Assembly (NCBI RefSeq): GCF_004798865.1
Contig: NW_025336087.1
Span: forward strand, 14,406,462-14,470,461
Origin: Varanus komodoensis
Lineage: Eukaryota; Chordata; Lepidosauria; Squamata; Varanidae
Reading direction: 5' to 3'
Length of the DNA stretch: 64,000 nucleotides
How positions within the stretch are numbered: the stretch's first letter is position 1; every line of letters starts with the position of its first letter. Positions 47,281-58,290 of this stretch are shown here, piece after piece. The position numbers were made by a program, and so were the translations under genes. The notes below the pieces were generated by a model. It made no database searches. It was given only the letters and a program-made list of their open reading frames with translations, and was not told the DNA's origin.

Positions 47281-48394
47281 GAGGCATGACCTGACATTTT
47301 GCAAGCATTTTCTTAAAACGATCTTTTGCAAGGGACAAGGAGTGGAGAGCTTCACAGGTGCCACTGGAGGCTCTGCGAGCAGCGCACTGGGAAAGGCGCC
47401 GAAAACAAGAAGGTCTTAACCTTTCAGATGTGTCTCAAGAGGCTGTGCCATAATCATAGCTGTGTTCCCATGCAAATCCAAAAGGCAGCCACAGCCCAAG
47501 AAAGCAGAGCACACGCCGCTGCCTGGCGCCTTTTCCCGGCCACTGCTGCCGCCCCTCCTGTCACCTCCCCCCGCCTGTGCCCCATCCAAGTTGTGGGCCC
47601 CTCACAAGAGGACAGCTGGCCAGGTTTCACTGGGGTAAAGTCGGGGCTTTACTCAGTGCTTGCAGGAGCTCAGACGGTTAAAGCCCTGCAGCTACAGCAG
47701 TGCCACGGGCAAGGGGGCCGTGCAATGCAAGCAGCTGCTCTAAGACCCCACCAGCCCCTCTCCTGCTGCCACAGTTTGCTGGTTTTCCTGCTCTGCCATC
47801 TGATGTGGGCAGCTCAGTCTCCAAGATAAGACGGTTCTAACAAAAGGGTTTAGAAGCTCATCCAAATTCTGCACAACAGCCATAGAATTCCATTGTTTAT
47901 CTGGTAAGTACTTTGTCACCTTGAGTACTGACTTCTCTGTTTGCTGCTTATTCCGTGGAAATAGTTGTGGAGACAGCAAGAATCAGGAAAACTATTAGCC
48001 AAAAGCCTCATTCCAAAGGTGTCCTTTGGAAATGACGAGCCCCATCCATTTTGATCTGAACACAGCCATTTCTATGTTTTATTCCTACAGCAGAGCTTCC
48101 TGAATTTGCATGCTTAAATTGAAATATAGAACATTGTTAAGCAAGCAATAAATTGAAAGCTTGAAAGAAAACCAAAACAAAGTCCCTTGCAATCTTCTGA
48201 ATATATTTGGACACTTAAGTAATTGATTCCTGTCCAGTTTTAGATTTGTTCTGAGGACTTTTTCATTGCTTGGAAAGCAATCATGAGGATAGCATAATTA
48301 CTGTGGTTGCTTTGGAAGGTTACTACTGCCCTTTTGTGGCAGAATGTGGGCATAACACTACATGACACCATCATTTGAAGATGGGCATCGCAGA
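47281..48394. other. Unrecognised non-coding stretch
   Basis: A 167-codon frame at 47326-47829 has no domain I recognise. No repeat was recognised. Confidence 0.45.
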
Positions 48395-48470
48395 ATCCTC
48401 ATAAGAACAACTTTGCTGAATCAGGTCAGAGGCCTCATTAGTCCAATATCCTTTTCTTGCATTTGTGCTG
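48395..48470 (-). mobile_element. CR1/LINE-like 3'-end fragment
   Basis: It reads ctcataagaacaactttgct, gaatcaggtcagaggcctca and ttagtccaatatcc. This is the reversed LINE terminus of the type (aag)aacataagaac..ctgctgaatcaggcc..atctagtcca. Confidence 0.6.
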
Positions 48471-48499
48471 TAAGGCTATTTTGTGGCCTTCTACTTGTT

Positions 48500-48605
48500 T
48501 TTGCCTGCAACTCCCATCATTCCTTGCCATGGGCTGTACTATCTAGCGTTGATTGGAGTGGTAGGCACAAACCTCTGGAGGGTCACAAGTTGCCCATCCT
48601 GATCA
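48500..48605. mobile_element. Palindromic MITE, partial copy
   Basis: It contains gcaactcccatcattccttg, aacctctggagggtcacaag and ttgcccatcctga, related to the family at 41211-41328. Confidence 0.55.
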
Positions 48606-49584
48606 GAGGCTTGCTGTACTGTTTTTTTTTTTTTTCCAAAAACTGCACATAAGTTCTGTTCATAATTACTAACTTTGTTCTGTTGCTTTCAGTACCCACA
48701 AAAAGTTGTAAAACTTTGAAACACTTTCTCCTAAATGTCTTATATCATATTTAATTTTTGCACTGATAAAACTTCTTTCCAAGCATACTTTAAAGAGCAT
48801 ATTTTAAAACATTAATAGACACTGCAGTTTGACCATATAGATCCATGTGGCTATAAAAAGCAATTGCAAATGTTTTCACATTGCCTGGTCCATCAATAAA
48901 ATTGGATCTATTCCTTCATATAGATCGGGCAGCTTAAAAAGCTTTTAGTATCAGGGTTGTGGTTTCATATGCTGGAGACCTAAATACATCAAAGGTTCTC
49001 AATCTAAATCTAGATCAGTGAGGCAGATACTGTGCTTCACTTTTCCCCCTCAGTTTATCCTTGTATAGCTGATTTTAAAACAATAAATAGCTCACAAAGA
49101 GGGCCTGATTCAGACCAGGACTGTGGTGTGGGGCAAGTGGACTGGTTAAGCGATTCAAACTTATACAGATCTGCAGACCCCTTAGACGCTCTCACTGGTT
49201 CCAGTGCAATGGGGGGTAGGGAGGGCGATGGTGACTGCACCTGCCAGTCCAACGCCTTGCCTTTCGGGACTGGACCATTTGAATTTGAAATAAAAATTCT
49301 GCTGCAGTCATGGTGGTCCCTCCATGAGGCCATGAAAACAACTGGGCCTGTCACCAGCAACAATATTCCTCTGGAAGCCCATCTAGGCATCTTGTGTAGA
49401 TGCAGAACCACCCGACCCCCCAGTGGTTGATCAATACAATGCTCTGCACTGTTCCTATTGTGTTTCTGTTGTTTCAGTCCACTTTTGCCAACAACTAAGG
49501 AAAAGCACTTTGTTTTGTTTAATTCTCGAGCCTGAAATAAGAGGAACGACCCCAGAATACAAAATATGTAAGCATACATTAATT
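48606..49584. other. Unrecognised stretch with a 174-codon chance frame
   Basis: Both strands are open over part of 49032-49579 (132 codons plus, 174 codons minus). Neither product shows a domain I recognise. A T14 run lies near 48621. Confidence 0.45.
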
Positions 49585-49650
49585 TAAATCTTTTACTACC
49601 AATAACTAAGTCTCAGGAGGTGCAACTCAACTTTCAGAACAGGGGGAAAT
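49585..49650 (-). mobile_element. Fragment related to the LINE tail at 22012
   Basis: It reads taactaagtctcaggaggtg and aactttcagaacaggggg, matching by eye taattaagccttaggagacc and aacctttcagaatggggc at 22116-22162. Confidence 0.45.
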
Positions 49651-50829
49651 ATGTCAAGCAGAGAAACCAGCAATCAATTGATATTTGGGAAAAAGCAGAT
49701 GAAAGCAGGAAATGCTGCATTGCCCTCTGGGAAACCCTGCAGGGGAAGATTGTGGCCCCAATTGGGCTGGATTCAGCTTGAGGTTCAGCTTTCCTACAGC
49801 AGAGCTTGTTCCCAGGCTAGTATGGTATTTCTGCAGCCTGGGTGGCTTTTATGCCCATCAACTACCAAAACTGCTAAGAATCAGTACCACTAATCTCTAA
49901 AATGACAGCATGTTATCCTTTATAAGGAAAACTTCAAAAATGGACCTTAAAGGTTTCTTTTCAACAAAATAACTTCAGTTGAATTGTTCTGTCACTTACT
50001 GATTCAGAAAGTTCAAATTCACAAAATTCCAAAAGATAACTTCTTAGTAACAAACTTCATTTATTCTGACATGGTTGTTTATTTCACTGAACCTTTCAGT
50101 CAGTCCGGCCTACAGCTTGCATTCTGCCCTAATGTAAATTTGGTGAGCCTTGGCAGCAGGGAAAAACATGGTGGGCAAGGGCATTTTAGAATGCAGAGCT
50201 GCCCTCAAGGCAACCAGCTGCTGTGCACCTTTCAGACTTCTCGCCTGCATATGCATGTCCGTATGTTAGAATGAGGCGGCCTTCCTCATAGCCCCCACTG
50301 GGAGGAGCCAGAAAAATGAGCCTTTAAGTTAACATGGGCTGCAACTTAGAGTTACCTTCTTTGCAGAAAACACTCAATAGTAAGGGCTCCTTTTTTTTTT
50401 TCCTGGAACCAGTGTTTGCCATTAATGTGTTCAACCCCCCCGCCGCCATTTTCTGAAGTTAGGCCATAGAAAACAAGCAAGGCCTTGAAAATCCTTGGTT
50501 TGCTGACTATGCTAAACAGGTTTCTAAGAAGCCTATTAAGCACATTTGGAGCCAGAGAAACATATGTGGTCTAACACTATGGCTTCCAGGCAAACTCAGT
50601 ATGGATAACAGCCAAAGGGTGCCCTGGAAAAACATTTGAAGGGTGGGATGTCAGTCCTAGAAATAAATAAATAGACTTGCAGGGCTGAGGTTTTGTCAAC
50701 AATCAGAACAGCAGGTGCATGGCAAGGAAGTGGGACTCACCTTTACTTGAAGGTACCCATTTGCCCATTTCTGAAATACCTTCTTACTCAGCAAAAAAGT
50801 TGGTTTTGTCTCTGTTAGACTCTGCAATA
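49651..50829. other. Unrecognised non-coding stretch
   Basis: No gene or nameable repeat was seen. A T11 run lies near 50391. Confidence 0.4.
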
Positions 50830-50980
50830 CAGTGGTCCCTTGGCTCACGAACTTAATCCGTTCCATGACTCTGGTTGTGACCCAAATTGGTTGTGACCCA
50901 AGTCAAATTTCCCCATAAGGTTCAATGTAAATAAGGTTACTCCATTCTGTAACTATTTTTTTTAATCATAAAAATGTGAA

Positions 50981-51034
50981 ACAAAGTGACAAAGAACAAC
51001 AAAGTGACAAAGGACAACAAAGTGACAAAGTACT
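50981..51034. repeat. 18-bp tandem repeat inside copy A
   Basis: Three units starting acaaagtgacaaag at 50981, 50999 and 51017. The related element at 54059 has a single unit (gcaaagtgacaagaacaaa at 54209), so the array expanded in this copy or lineage. Confidence 0.88.
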
Positions 51035-51160
51035 GTACAGTACAGTGGAGAACACTAACCTAGGTGGGGGGGGGAGGTTATTGTTTTGAGGGAGAGTCCC
51101 CTCCATAAGGACATTGGGGAGATCTCTTTCAGGGGTTTCCTCTCTTCTTTGTCTCTTAGT

Positions 51161-51468
51161 CTAAGGGTCAATTTTGGTGAAAAATCTGTCTATAGTCACT
51201 TGTTTTTTCCTGCGCTGCATAACCCTCTGGAAATGAGAGACCACGTTATTGTTCATCAGATTCAGCACTCTGTTCGTTACAGTTATGCTGGGGTGGTGCT
51301 TCTCAAAGAAATCCTGGCACTCGTTCCATTTTTTCAGAATGGATTGTATCTCATCGCTGTAACCTCCTCCCTGTCTTCCTCTTCCTCAGTGGAATCCTCC
51401 CCAGCAAGTGCCTTCTGCTGCTCACTCTGGAGTTCAGCAAGTTCTTCTGTCATCAGCTTCTCTATGTC
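51161..51468 (-). pseudogene. Tigger/pogo transposase, C-terminal remnant
   Basis: The minus strand reads IEKLMTEELAELQSEQQKAL followed by an acidic stretch (GEDSTEEEEDREE). After one frame change near 51360 it continues ILKKWNECQDFFEKHHPS, TNRVLNLMNNNVVSHF and RKKQVTIDRFF, and ends in a stop at 51163-51161. This is the tail pattern of Tigger/JRK-like DDE transposases: an acidic linker, KW..CQ.FFEKHHP, then LDRFF. The DNA-binding and catalytic parts are absent, so it has no activity. It identifies the autonomous parent of this MITE family as a pogo/Tigger element. Confidence 0.88.
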
Positions 51469-51653
51469 TTTCCTGCACGAACGCAACCACGATCGTGGCC
51501 ATCTCCCCACTCAGGGGTGGGGGGAAGATGACCGCGATCTTGGTTGCCACCCAATGCGGAGTTCGCAACCCAAGTCAAAATTTTCATAAAATTTTTGTTC
51601 ATGACCCGATTTGGTTGAGAACCAAGGCGTTTGTGAGCCGAGACACCACTGTA

Positions 51654-54058
51654 TATTGTTAATAAGGGTTTGTCTAATTCAGCTAATTGTTAAACTTCAA
51701 CATTTCCAGATAGGACTTACTTTCCTTACCACTGACCCTTTATGTTGCCCTCCTCCCAATATCCTGCTCACATATACTGGTACCAAGCCAGGTGTCTCCA
51801 TCCTATACCTGTAAATTTTCTTTATGTTGCCTAAATATAGAACTTGATGCATGCCTTTGCTGAATTTCCTTGTGTCACCTTTGGCCAGTTTCCTATTCTG
51901 TGCTGGTCACTTTGAATGTAACTCACATCTGCTGTGTCCAGCTCTGTGACATCCACTGATTTGATCAGGATTCCCTCTGTTCCATCATCAGAGTCATCAA
52001 ACTTAAGCAAGAGTTCTCTGGAACACAAAAGCTTGATTCAAATTTGTGACTTTCAGTTATTATAAAACAGCTACAATCTATATTCTTCTCATGGGCAAAT
52101 GTGGCTCCTACATTGTTCTCTTTTGAAAAATGTGTCGTCGTTGTCACCCCTCCCCCCCCCCCACTTTCTGGTGGTAATGCAGTAGGGCTGCAGAAAGGTT
52201 ATTGTACACACACGCACATGCACAAAATGCCACAGTGAAACAGGCATCTTCCATGAAGAACTTTCCTTCCATTCCTGGAAGATATTTGGAAGCCTCCGTG
52301 GCCTAGTTCTTCTTAATCAGGTAGTGGACCTGTGTTGTGCACAGACAGGAACTGCAGCATCATCCCAAGAGCTGTCTTTAAACTGGAAAGCAACTTCCAG
52401 ACTGAGAGGGCTTTTCTACCCTATACTGCTTCTATGCTGCATTTATTTCGATTTGAAATACATTTGAGATCTGAGCACTGCACAAGGAGCATGTCCTTTC
52501 CTGCTGTTCTGCTGCATGACCTCTAGGTGGTACAGCAATGTAGCAGAAGAATGCCAATATACAAAAGGAAATGGCATTTTCATTCCTCTTTAGAATACCT
52601 CATTTTCCCTTTTCTAAAAGACAATCACAGAAAGTGTTGTTTATGAGCAGAAGTGAAACTGGAGGGCAACAACATTGTCCAAAGAACTCGCGGTCCCCGA
52701 GGAGTAGGGAATAATGGCTTATGGCAAATCATCATCATTTGCTCCCACCTTTTTGCCATGTTCCACTTATCCGCCCCAACTCCATCCTCAGTGAGATTTC
52801 CCACTGAGGAGTTCCCAGAGTGGGTGCCTTGAATTGGTAGGCAGGAAAAGAGGAAATTGCCAGGAACAGCAGCACCCATCTAACCTAACCCTAATCTGCC
52901 CTCCCCCACTTGCTGGGCAAACTCTTATTGAACTGGCTGGCACCTTATGTCTGGGGCTCTCGTGGGAGGTCAACTGGCGTCTCCTGTTGCACTAAATAGA
53001 GCTAAGTGGTGATTAGGACAAACCAGATGTGATTTAAGCAGGCACCTTCTGAAGCCCCCACTACTACTCACCTGTGACCCCCCTTCTTCTGGTCACCTTA
53101 CCTGCAAGGCCAGGGTCAAGCATGAGCACCACCAAGACAGGTGCCAGAGTCAGGAGTTGGCTGGCACCATCAGGTAGCCGACCCTTCACAAGCACCCACT
53201 TCTAGCAGTAAGAATGTGGCCCCTGTGAGGAAGTACAGGCCCTCTTGAGTAGACTGATGACCCACACTTCTTATTCGCCCACCATGAAAGTTGCATAGGG
53301 TTGTAATGGGGCTCAGATGCCCCTTTCAGTTTCTTAGAAGAAGGCAGCTGAATAAAAAAGAATAGCAACTGAATAGCTAAGACAACAAATGTATGTTGTT
53401 ATATTCAACATCACCACCTGCTGTTGCCCAGTTTGCTGGCATTTTTAAGCCAACACAAAAGGAGATGTTTCATTTGATGTTGCTCCCTTCTACAACAGCA
53501 AGGGGGGTGAGCTTTAAGCTGTTGCAGATGGAAACAAAAGTTGCGCACAAACAATGTGCCAGGAAAGCCACTGTGACAATGACTGCACTCAAAAGCTTTT
53601 GTTGGCTGGTTGGCAGCAACTGCTGCAATGTGACTAATGCGGAAAGGAAGAGTGGGAGAGCAGGAATGCTGCTGTGGCTTCCTAGAAATCTTGTAGCAAT
53701 GCTGAGACAAGCCCCCAGCCAAGCCGGGTTCTTAAGTTGGCAGGAAAATGCCATTTGTATATGCCAGCAGCTGTCTTAGAAACTGTTTGCGTGTGGGATC
53801 AGTGTGTCCTTTCTTCCATTTTGCATCAGGCTTTGAATGTCAAATACCTCTGACCATAATTTGTGGACTGTGGTAATCAGGACCAGAAGAAACGTCTTCC
53901 TTTCTGCACACCAGGCTTAACTTGGTGAAAAGGAATTCCGCTCATTCACCAGGGGAATGCTGGGAATGTAGTTCTGGGCTAGTGGGGGTCAATTTAGCAA
54001 TGTTATAAGTGAGAGTTTCAGCACTATATTTCCCAGGCTCCAGTCATGAGAGTTATTA
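51654..54058. other. Unrecognised non-coding stretch
   Basis: No gene was recognised. A C11 run lies near 52150. Frames of up to 128 codons near 53.4-53.8 kb overlap on both strands without motifs. Confidence 0.45.
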
Positions 54059-54894
54059 CAGTGGTACCTTGGGTCACGAACTTAATCCGTTCCAGGACTC
54101 TGGTCGTGACCCAAATTGGTCGTGAGCCAAGTCAAATTTCCCCATAAGGTGCAATGTAAATAAGGTTAATCCATTCTGTAACCATTTTTAAATCAGAAAA
54201 ATGTGAAGCAAAGTGACAAGAACAAAGATCGCGGCCATCCCACCCCCCACCCCAAGCACAAGTGTGGCCATCTCCTCCCCCCCCTCCCAGCACGACCGAG
54301 ATTGCGCCTGTCATCCCTGCACGTGCCTGTCATCCCGGTGCGCTGGGGAGTGCGGGAGAGAGACGGGTGTGATTGCGGGTGCACTGGGGGAGGGACAGAT
54401 GGGTGCTAACGGTGCGCTGGGGGTGGGGAGATGGCCTCGATCGCAGTTCCATTCATGCAGGGAAGGTGTGCCTGATCAGAGGCACGCTCCTACACGAAAG
54501 ACAGGCAGAGTCTCAGCCATCTCTCCCGCGGCTCTGCTTTGCGGCTCCTGTCTTTCCTGCAGCAGCGGGTCTCCGATCACCATGCCTTTCCTGCACGAAA
54601 GCAACTGCGATCCGTGATCAGAGGAGCACGGCTGCATGAATGACAAGCGGATTTGCGGCTCTGCTTCGCTGCACCCGTCTTTAGTGCAGCCGTGCTCCTC
54701 TGATCACGGACGCCTGCCCTGCATGAATGGAACTGCGATCGTGGCCATCTCCCCATGGGGGTGGGGGGAGATGGCTGCGAACTTGGTCGCCACCCAAAGC
54801 GGTGTTCGTGGCCCAAGTAAAAATTTTTCAATAAGTTTTCTTCATGACCCAATTTGTTCGTGAGCCAAGGCATTTGTGAGCCGAGGTACCACTG
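54059..54894 (-). mobile_element. Tigger/pogo-type MITE (copy B), CpG-rich
   Basis: The left end is cagtggtaccttgggtcacg; the reverse complement of the right end is cagtggtacctcggctcaca. TA flanks both sides (54057-54058 and 54895-54896). The first 130 bp and last 180 bp match copy A at 50830-51651. The interior is different: CpG-rich, with repeated gatcgcggccatc- and tgatcagagg-type segments and a long hairpin. No transposase remnant is visible. Orientation is set to match copy A. Open frames of up to 134 codons here are artefacts of composition. Confidence 0.9.
54611..54710. repeat. Perfect 26-bp inverted repeat with 48-bp loop
   Basis: The arm at 54611-54636 (starting tccgtgatcagaggagcacg) is the exact reverse complement of 54685-54710. 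The loop carries ggctctgcttcgctgc. It sits inside the MITE at 54059-54894 and would form a strong hairpin in single-stranded DNA or RNA. Confidence 0.95.
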
Positions 54895-54896
54895 TA

Positions 54897-55677
54897 CTTG
54901 ACAGCTGGGAACCTAAAACAAAATTCTATAGTCAGTAGGCTAAGTAGAATCTTATGACAGCAGACTTCTGTTCATGCAACAGGAATGTCCCTTTTCCAAA
55001 CTGGAGTGTTCCCCAACATCCACTGAGGATGGAGGAGGGGAGTACACAGAAGGCTGTAGGAGAAAGGGAAGATTCTCTCTGCCAGGGCAGAGGTGCGATA
55101 GAGCTCGGCTTCACAGAGATGCAGCTTCACCCCACCGCAGACTCCCTTGCTGCCTCTGAGCTTACCTTCAGCCTTCACACCAGATGTGATTAGTTTTTCG
55201 ATATCCCTGCTGGAATGCAAAGTGTTTTGGTGTGACTTGATTGGGAATGGGCAATTAAGATCCATTAGCTTTAAACAAAATGTTGATATGTATCAGCACA
55301 GGTTGTTGGACTCTTCTGGGGAAATGGTGATGAGACAGTGGTGAGTGCATGCATCTCAACATTTCCCACCTCTTCACTGGTCAGTGGGATTCGTTCTGGT
55401 GATGGAAGCACACTATTAGATCCAACCTAGCACCCTTCCCAGACTCTCAACTCTTAGGACCAGGATGCAAAAAGTGCATCTGCCTCCCAGCAGCACCGCA
55501 CACTCCTTCCTTATCACCTTTACCACTGCCATTGGTAAAATAGGCATCACACTGTATATTTATGTGTCTTCCCTTCAACCCATGCATGTGCGCATGTGGT
55601 CCCATTTTCAGTTCAGCCTGGGCCAAGGTGTCGGGGGTGGGGGCTGCAATTTAGACCTGCTACTTCTCTACTCACTG
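54897..55677. other. Unrecognised non-coding stretch
   Basis: No gene or nameable repeat was seen. Confidence 0.4.
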
Positions 55678-55760
55678 GTTCCCAACTTTAAGTCCCCAGA
55701 TATTGTTGGACTACAATCCCTATCATCCACAAAAAAATCCCCCTGGTGGAGATAGGGGCT
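55678..55760. mobile_element. Palindromic MITE, partial copy
   Basis: It reads ggttcccaactttaagtccc, cagatattgttggactacaa and tccctatcatcc, related to the families at 41211 and 59458. Confidence 0.5.
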
Positions 55761-56061
55761 CTAGGCCAACACTACCTGGGACCTAAGACTGGGAGCTGCT
55801 GTCACATACACATTTGATTCGCTCTTTCTATCTAAAGCCAGCAGCCCTTATATTGCCAAGAATATATGTGAAATATTCATGCAATGTAAACAATAAAGAT
55901 CATTTGGCTCTCTTCAGGATGGATTGTTGCTTGTCTGAGGTCAATAACAGCATAAATCAAAAGTTCAAATTACTGTATAAATTCCACCCTGTTTTGCCTT
56001 ATTTGTACTGTTATTGCTACTATAATTACATAAGGAAAAAGATAAATTTCACTAGAAACTG

Positions 56062-56288
56062 CGATTTAGTGCGATTTATATCCTGCCTTTTTCCTACGAA
56101 GGGCTCAAGACAGCTTACATCTTCTCTCCTCCTCCATCTTATCCCCACAACAACCCTGTGAGGTAGGTTGGGCTGAGAGGCTGTGACTGGCCCAAAGTCA
56201 CCCAGTTGGCTCCATGGCCGAGTGGGGACTAGAACCCAGATCCTCTGAGTCCCAGTCCCAAGCTCTTAACCACTATGCCACACTGGGG
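56062..56288 (-). mobile_element. tRNA-headed, MIR-like SINE (best copy)
   Basis: Read on the minus strand it starts ccagtgtggcatagtggtta, which holds an A-box-like region. It continues through a B-box-like ggttctagtcccc, then gtgactttgggccagtcaca, cctacctcacagggttgttg and an end with aggcaggatataaatc. The overall plan (tRNA head, conserved core, short tail) is that of CORE/MIR-type SINEs. The tail gcaggatataaat resembles the terminus of the L2-type LINE tails here, suggesting that LINE as the mobilising partner. Other copies are at 7062, 15937, 17555 and 20715, all in the same orientation. Confidence 0.85.
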
Positions 56289-56448
56289 GTGTTGAGTTTC
56301 ATGGTAATTTGTGGATTCACACTAAAATGTCTCCATTTGGAAAGCAGGTGCTGCTGATAGGCCCACTCTGCCATATGAGAAGACTGTGCACATGAAAAGG
56401 GTGTGAATGCACGAAACCTGCCCTTATGATCTTGAATCCATGGCTGTT

Positions 56449-56556
56449 GGCATTATTGTTTGGTGTATAATTTATCATTATGTTGTAGTTTTAATATTGT
56501 AAGCCACCTGGATATGTCATGCAAGAAAAGCAGCACAGAAATGGTTTTAAATAACT
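56449..56556 (+). mobile_element. L2-type LINE 3' tail, plus orientation
   Basis: T-rich sequence leads into attgtaagccacctggatat and an end of the form ggttttaaataactg. This is the forward version of the tail. Confidence 0.55.
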
Positions 56557-57321
56557 GAGTTTGCATATCTGTGTAGGCACTGCTCTCTAAATAAGTCAAA
56601 TATCCCTTGTGCGCAGCTGCTGCACAACCCCCACTGCTTTGAGTAGGCTTTGCATCAGAGCTCTTGCCTTCATTGCTGCTAATGTCCCTTATGACCAGGA
56701 GAGGGAGGCATGCACACACTCTTGGGTTGGGAGGCAGGCAGGCAGTATCTGTTGGTTACTGGTTTTGTGCTACAGCAGAGCTCAGAGTCGATAAGGCAGG
56801 AGATCCAGTCTGAAAACAATTAAAATTAAGGGATAGAAGCTGGAAATAATGAGCAGCTGTTTCCCCAATGTGCATGCCATTACCGCCAACATCAGCCTTC
56901 CCAATTACCATTTAAAATTTAAACACAAAATGGTGAAATGCTTTCACACATTCACTTATCTCCTAATTTAGCCCTCAAAGGAGTTAACCTTGTATAAATC
57001 CTGATGCCTGGAGAATACTGTAGGAATTTTGCTCTATAAACATGCATGCCATTGTTCTCCAAGCTTGGATTAATAAATCCCTCAAGTCACACAGGCAGCC
57101 TGTCTCCTTTGTTTCTGGAGTGCTTCTTCCAGATGAAGTGCTTATCAGGCAATTGGCCAGTCTTGTTCACTGAATTGAAGTGTTCAGCACTCCTTATCTT
57201 CCATTTGTATCCCTTCCACATTTTCCCACTGCTTCTTCCATCTTTTTTGCTTGCCCTCCCCCACACAGGGTTCATTAAGGAAGGAAAGATAAAGGCACTG
57301 CCAAGCATCTTTTGATTAATA
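56557..57321. other. Unrecognised non-coding stretch
   Basis: No gene or nameable repeat was seen. Confidence 0.4.
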
Positions 57322-57480
57322 GGGAGGTGGTGGGCTCTCCCACACTGGAGAGAGGTACTGGAGGTATTCAGGAGGCAGCTGGACAGCCATCTGTCAGGGA
57401 AGCTTTAACTTGGAGTCTGCATTGAATGGCCTTATAGGCCCCTCCAGTGCTACTGTTTTAGGGTTCTATGAATCTATGAT
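57322..57480 (+). mobile_element. CR1 LINE 3' end
   Basis: It reads aggtggtgggctctcccaca, ggaggtattcaggaggcagc, tggacagccatctgtcaggg and ends ggttctatgaatctatgat. These are the standard landmarks of the CR1 3' UTR, including the terminal ATTCTATG-type octamer repeat. About 160 bp remain, 5'-truncated. Confidence 0.9.
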
Positions 57481-57559
57481 CAAGGTGGAAGACATCCACC
57501 TGGAAGTACCTCTGTAATATATGCTGCAATGTGCCTTTATTCTTCATGGCCTTCTAGTT

Positions 57560-58290
57560 TTTAGAGCTGGGATGGGAAACCCATTTTGGTCCAAGGTCCA
57601 AATTGGCCCTGGGCCAGAAGTTTGGGGGCCACATGCCAGATTGGGGAGCCACTGCCCAAAGTGGGCAAAGCCAGTGCTGGCAGGTGTTCCCCCCACAACA
57701 CAAACACAAAACATGCACACTGGGGCCTCTTCACATACACACACTCACCCTCATACAGTCAGTTACAGCTCCCTTCCCAGCCCTGCTTCCTTGCTGATCC
57801 ATTCTGATGAGCTGAGGTGGGTTGTATTTCCGCTGTCCAGTACCAGGCTTAATGCCAAGAGATGCTGCAGACAGGAGGTGAAAACTCTTCCCTGCACCAA
57901 ATCTGAAAGAAACTCTCTCAGAACTGGAGCAAGGCTGTGGCAAGTCAGGAACAAGCCCTTTCTCGTCTAGCATTCATTAGGGGAAGGGCTCGTTTCTGGT
58001 GTGCAGCGGAGTGGTTCTAAAAGATGCTCTTTCAGCACTGGGGCAGGGAGAGGACAGGGCCTTATCTGCGAAGTGCAGCCGATCTGAGTGAAGCCCTTTC
58101 CCCTCTCTCAGTGCAGAGCAGGAGAAAAGGCTTTTCTCCAGTCTGCTGTTGATTGGAGATAAGGCCTTTTGCCTGGCAACAGGATGCAGAACAGGGGAGA
58201 GAAGCTGGTGGGCCGGATGGGAAACCCCTGAGAGCCATACCCAGTGTGCAGGCCAGAAGCTCTGCAGCCACAATTCAGACGAAGCAGCAG
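57560..58290. repeat. Complex repeat-like segment with internal duplications
   Basis: The sequence gggatgggaaaccc appears near the left end (57569). A related ggatgggaaacccc appears near the right end (58218). Three imperfect internal units share ctctctcagaactggagcaa (57917), ctctttcagcactggggcag (58027) and ctctctcagtgcagagcagg (58105). This resembles a non-autonomous DNA element with expanded internal repeats, but I could not fix ends or a target duplication. Confidence 0.4.

Larger units (their letters stand above)
50830..51651 (-). mobile_element. Tigger/pogo-type element with transposase remnant (copy A)
   Basis: The left end is cagtggtcccttggctcacg. The reverse complement of the right end is cagtggtgtctcggctcaca. 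A TA flanks each side (50828-50829 and 51652-51653), as expected for the Tc1/mariner superfamily. The 822 bp element keeps the C-terminal part of a pogo/Tigger transposase on the minus strand (51161-51468), so it is an internal-deletion derivative of an autonomous element. A related element in the same orientation lies at 54059-54894, and the last 180 bp of the two are closely similar. Confidence 0.9.

Noticed and set aside
49055-49579. 174-codon minus frame overlapping a 132-codon plus frame
   Set aside because: Both strands being open over the same bases points to base composition, and neither product has a domain.
51086-51589. 167-codon plus-strand frame with Ser-rich stretch
   Set aside because: It is the antisense shadow of the acidic linker of the Tigger transposase remnant on the minus strand.
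52880-52900. Telomere-like ctaacctaaccctaa
   Set aside because: Only about two imperfect units, too short for an interstitial telomere array.
54213-54617. 134-codon frame
   Set aside because: It lies inside the CpG-rich interior of a Tigger-type MITE.
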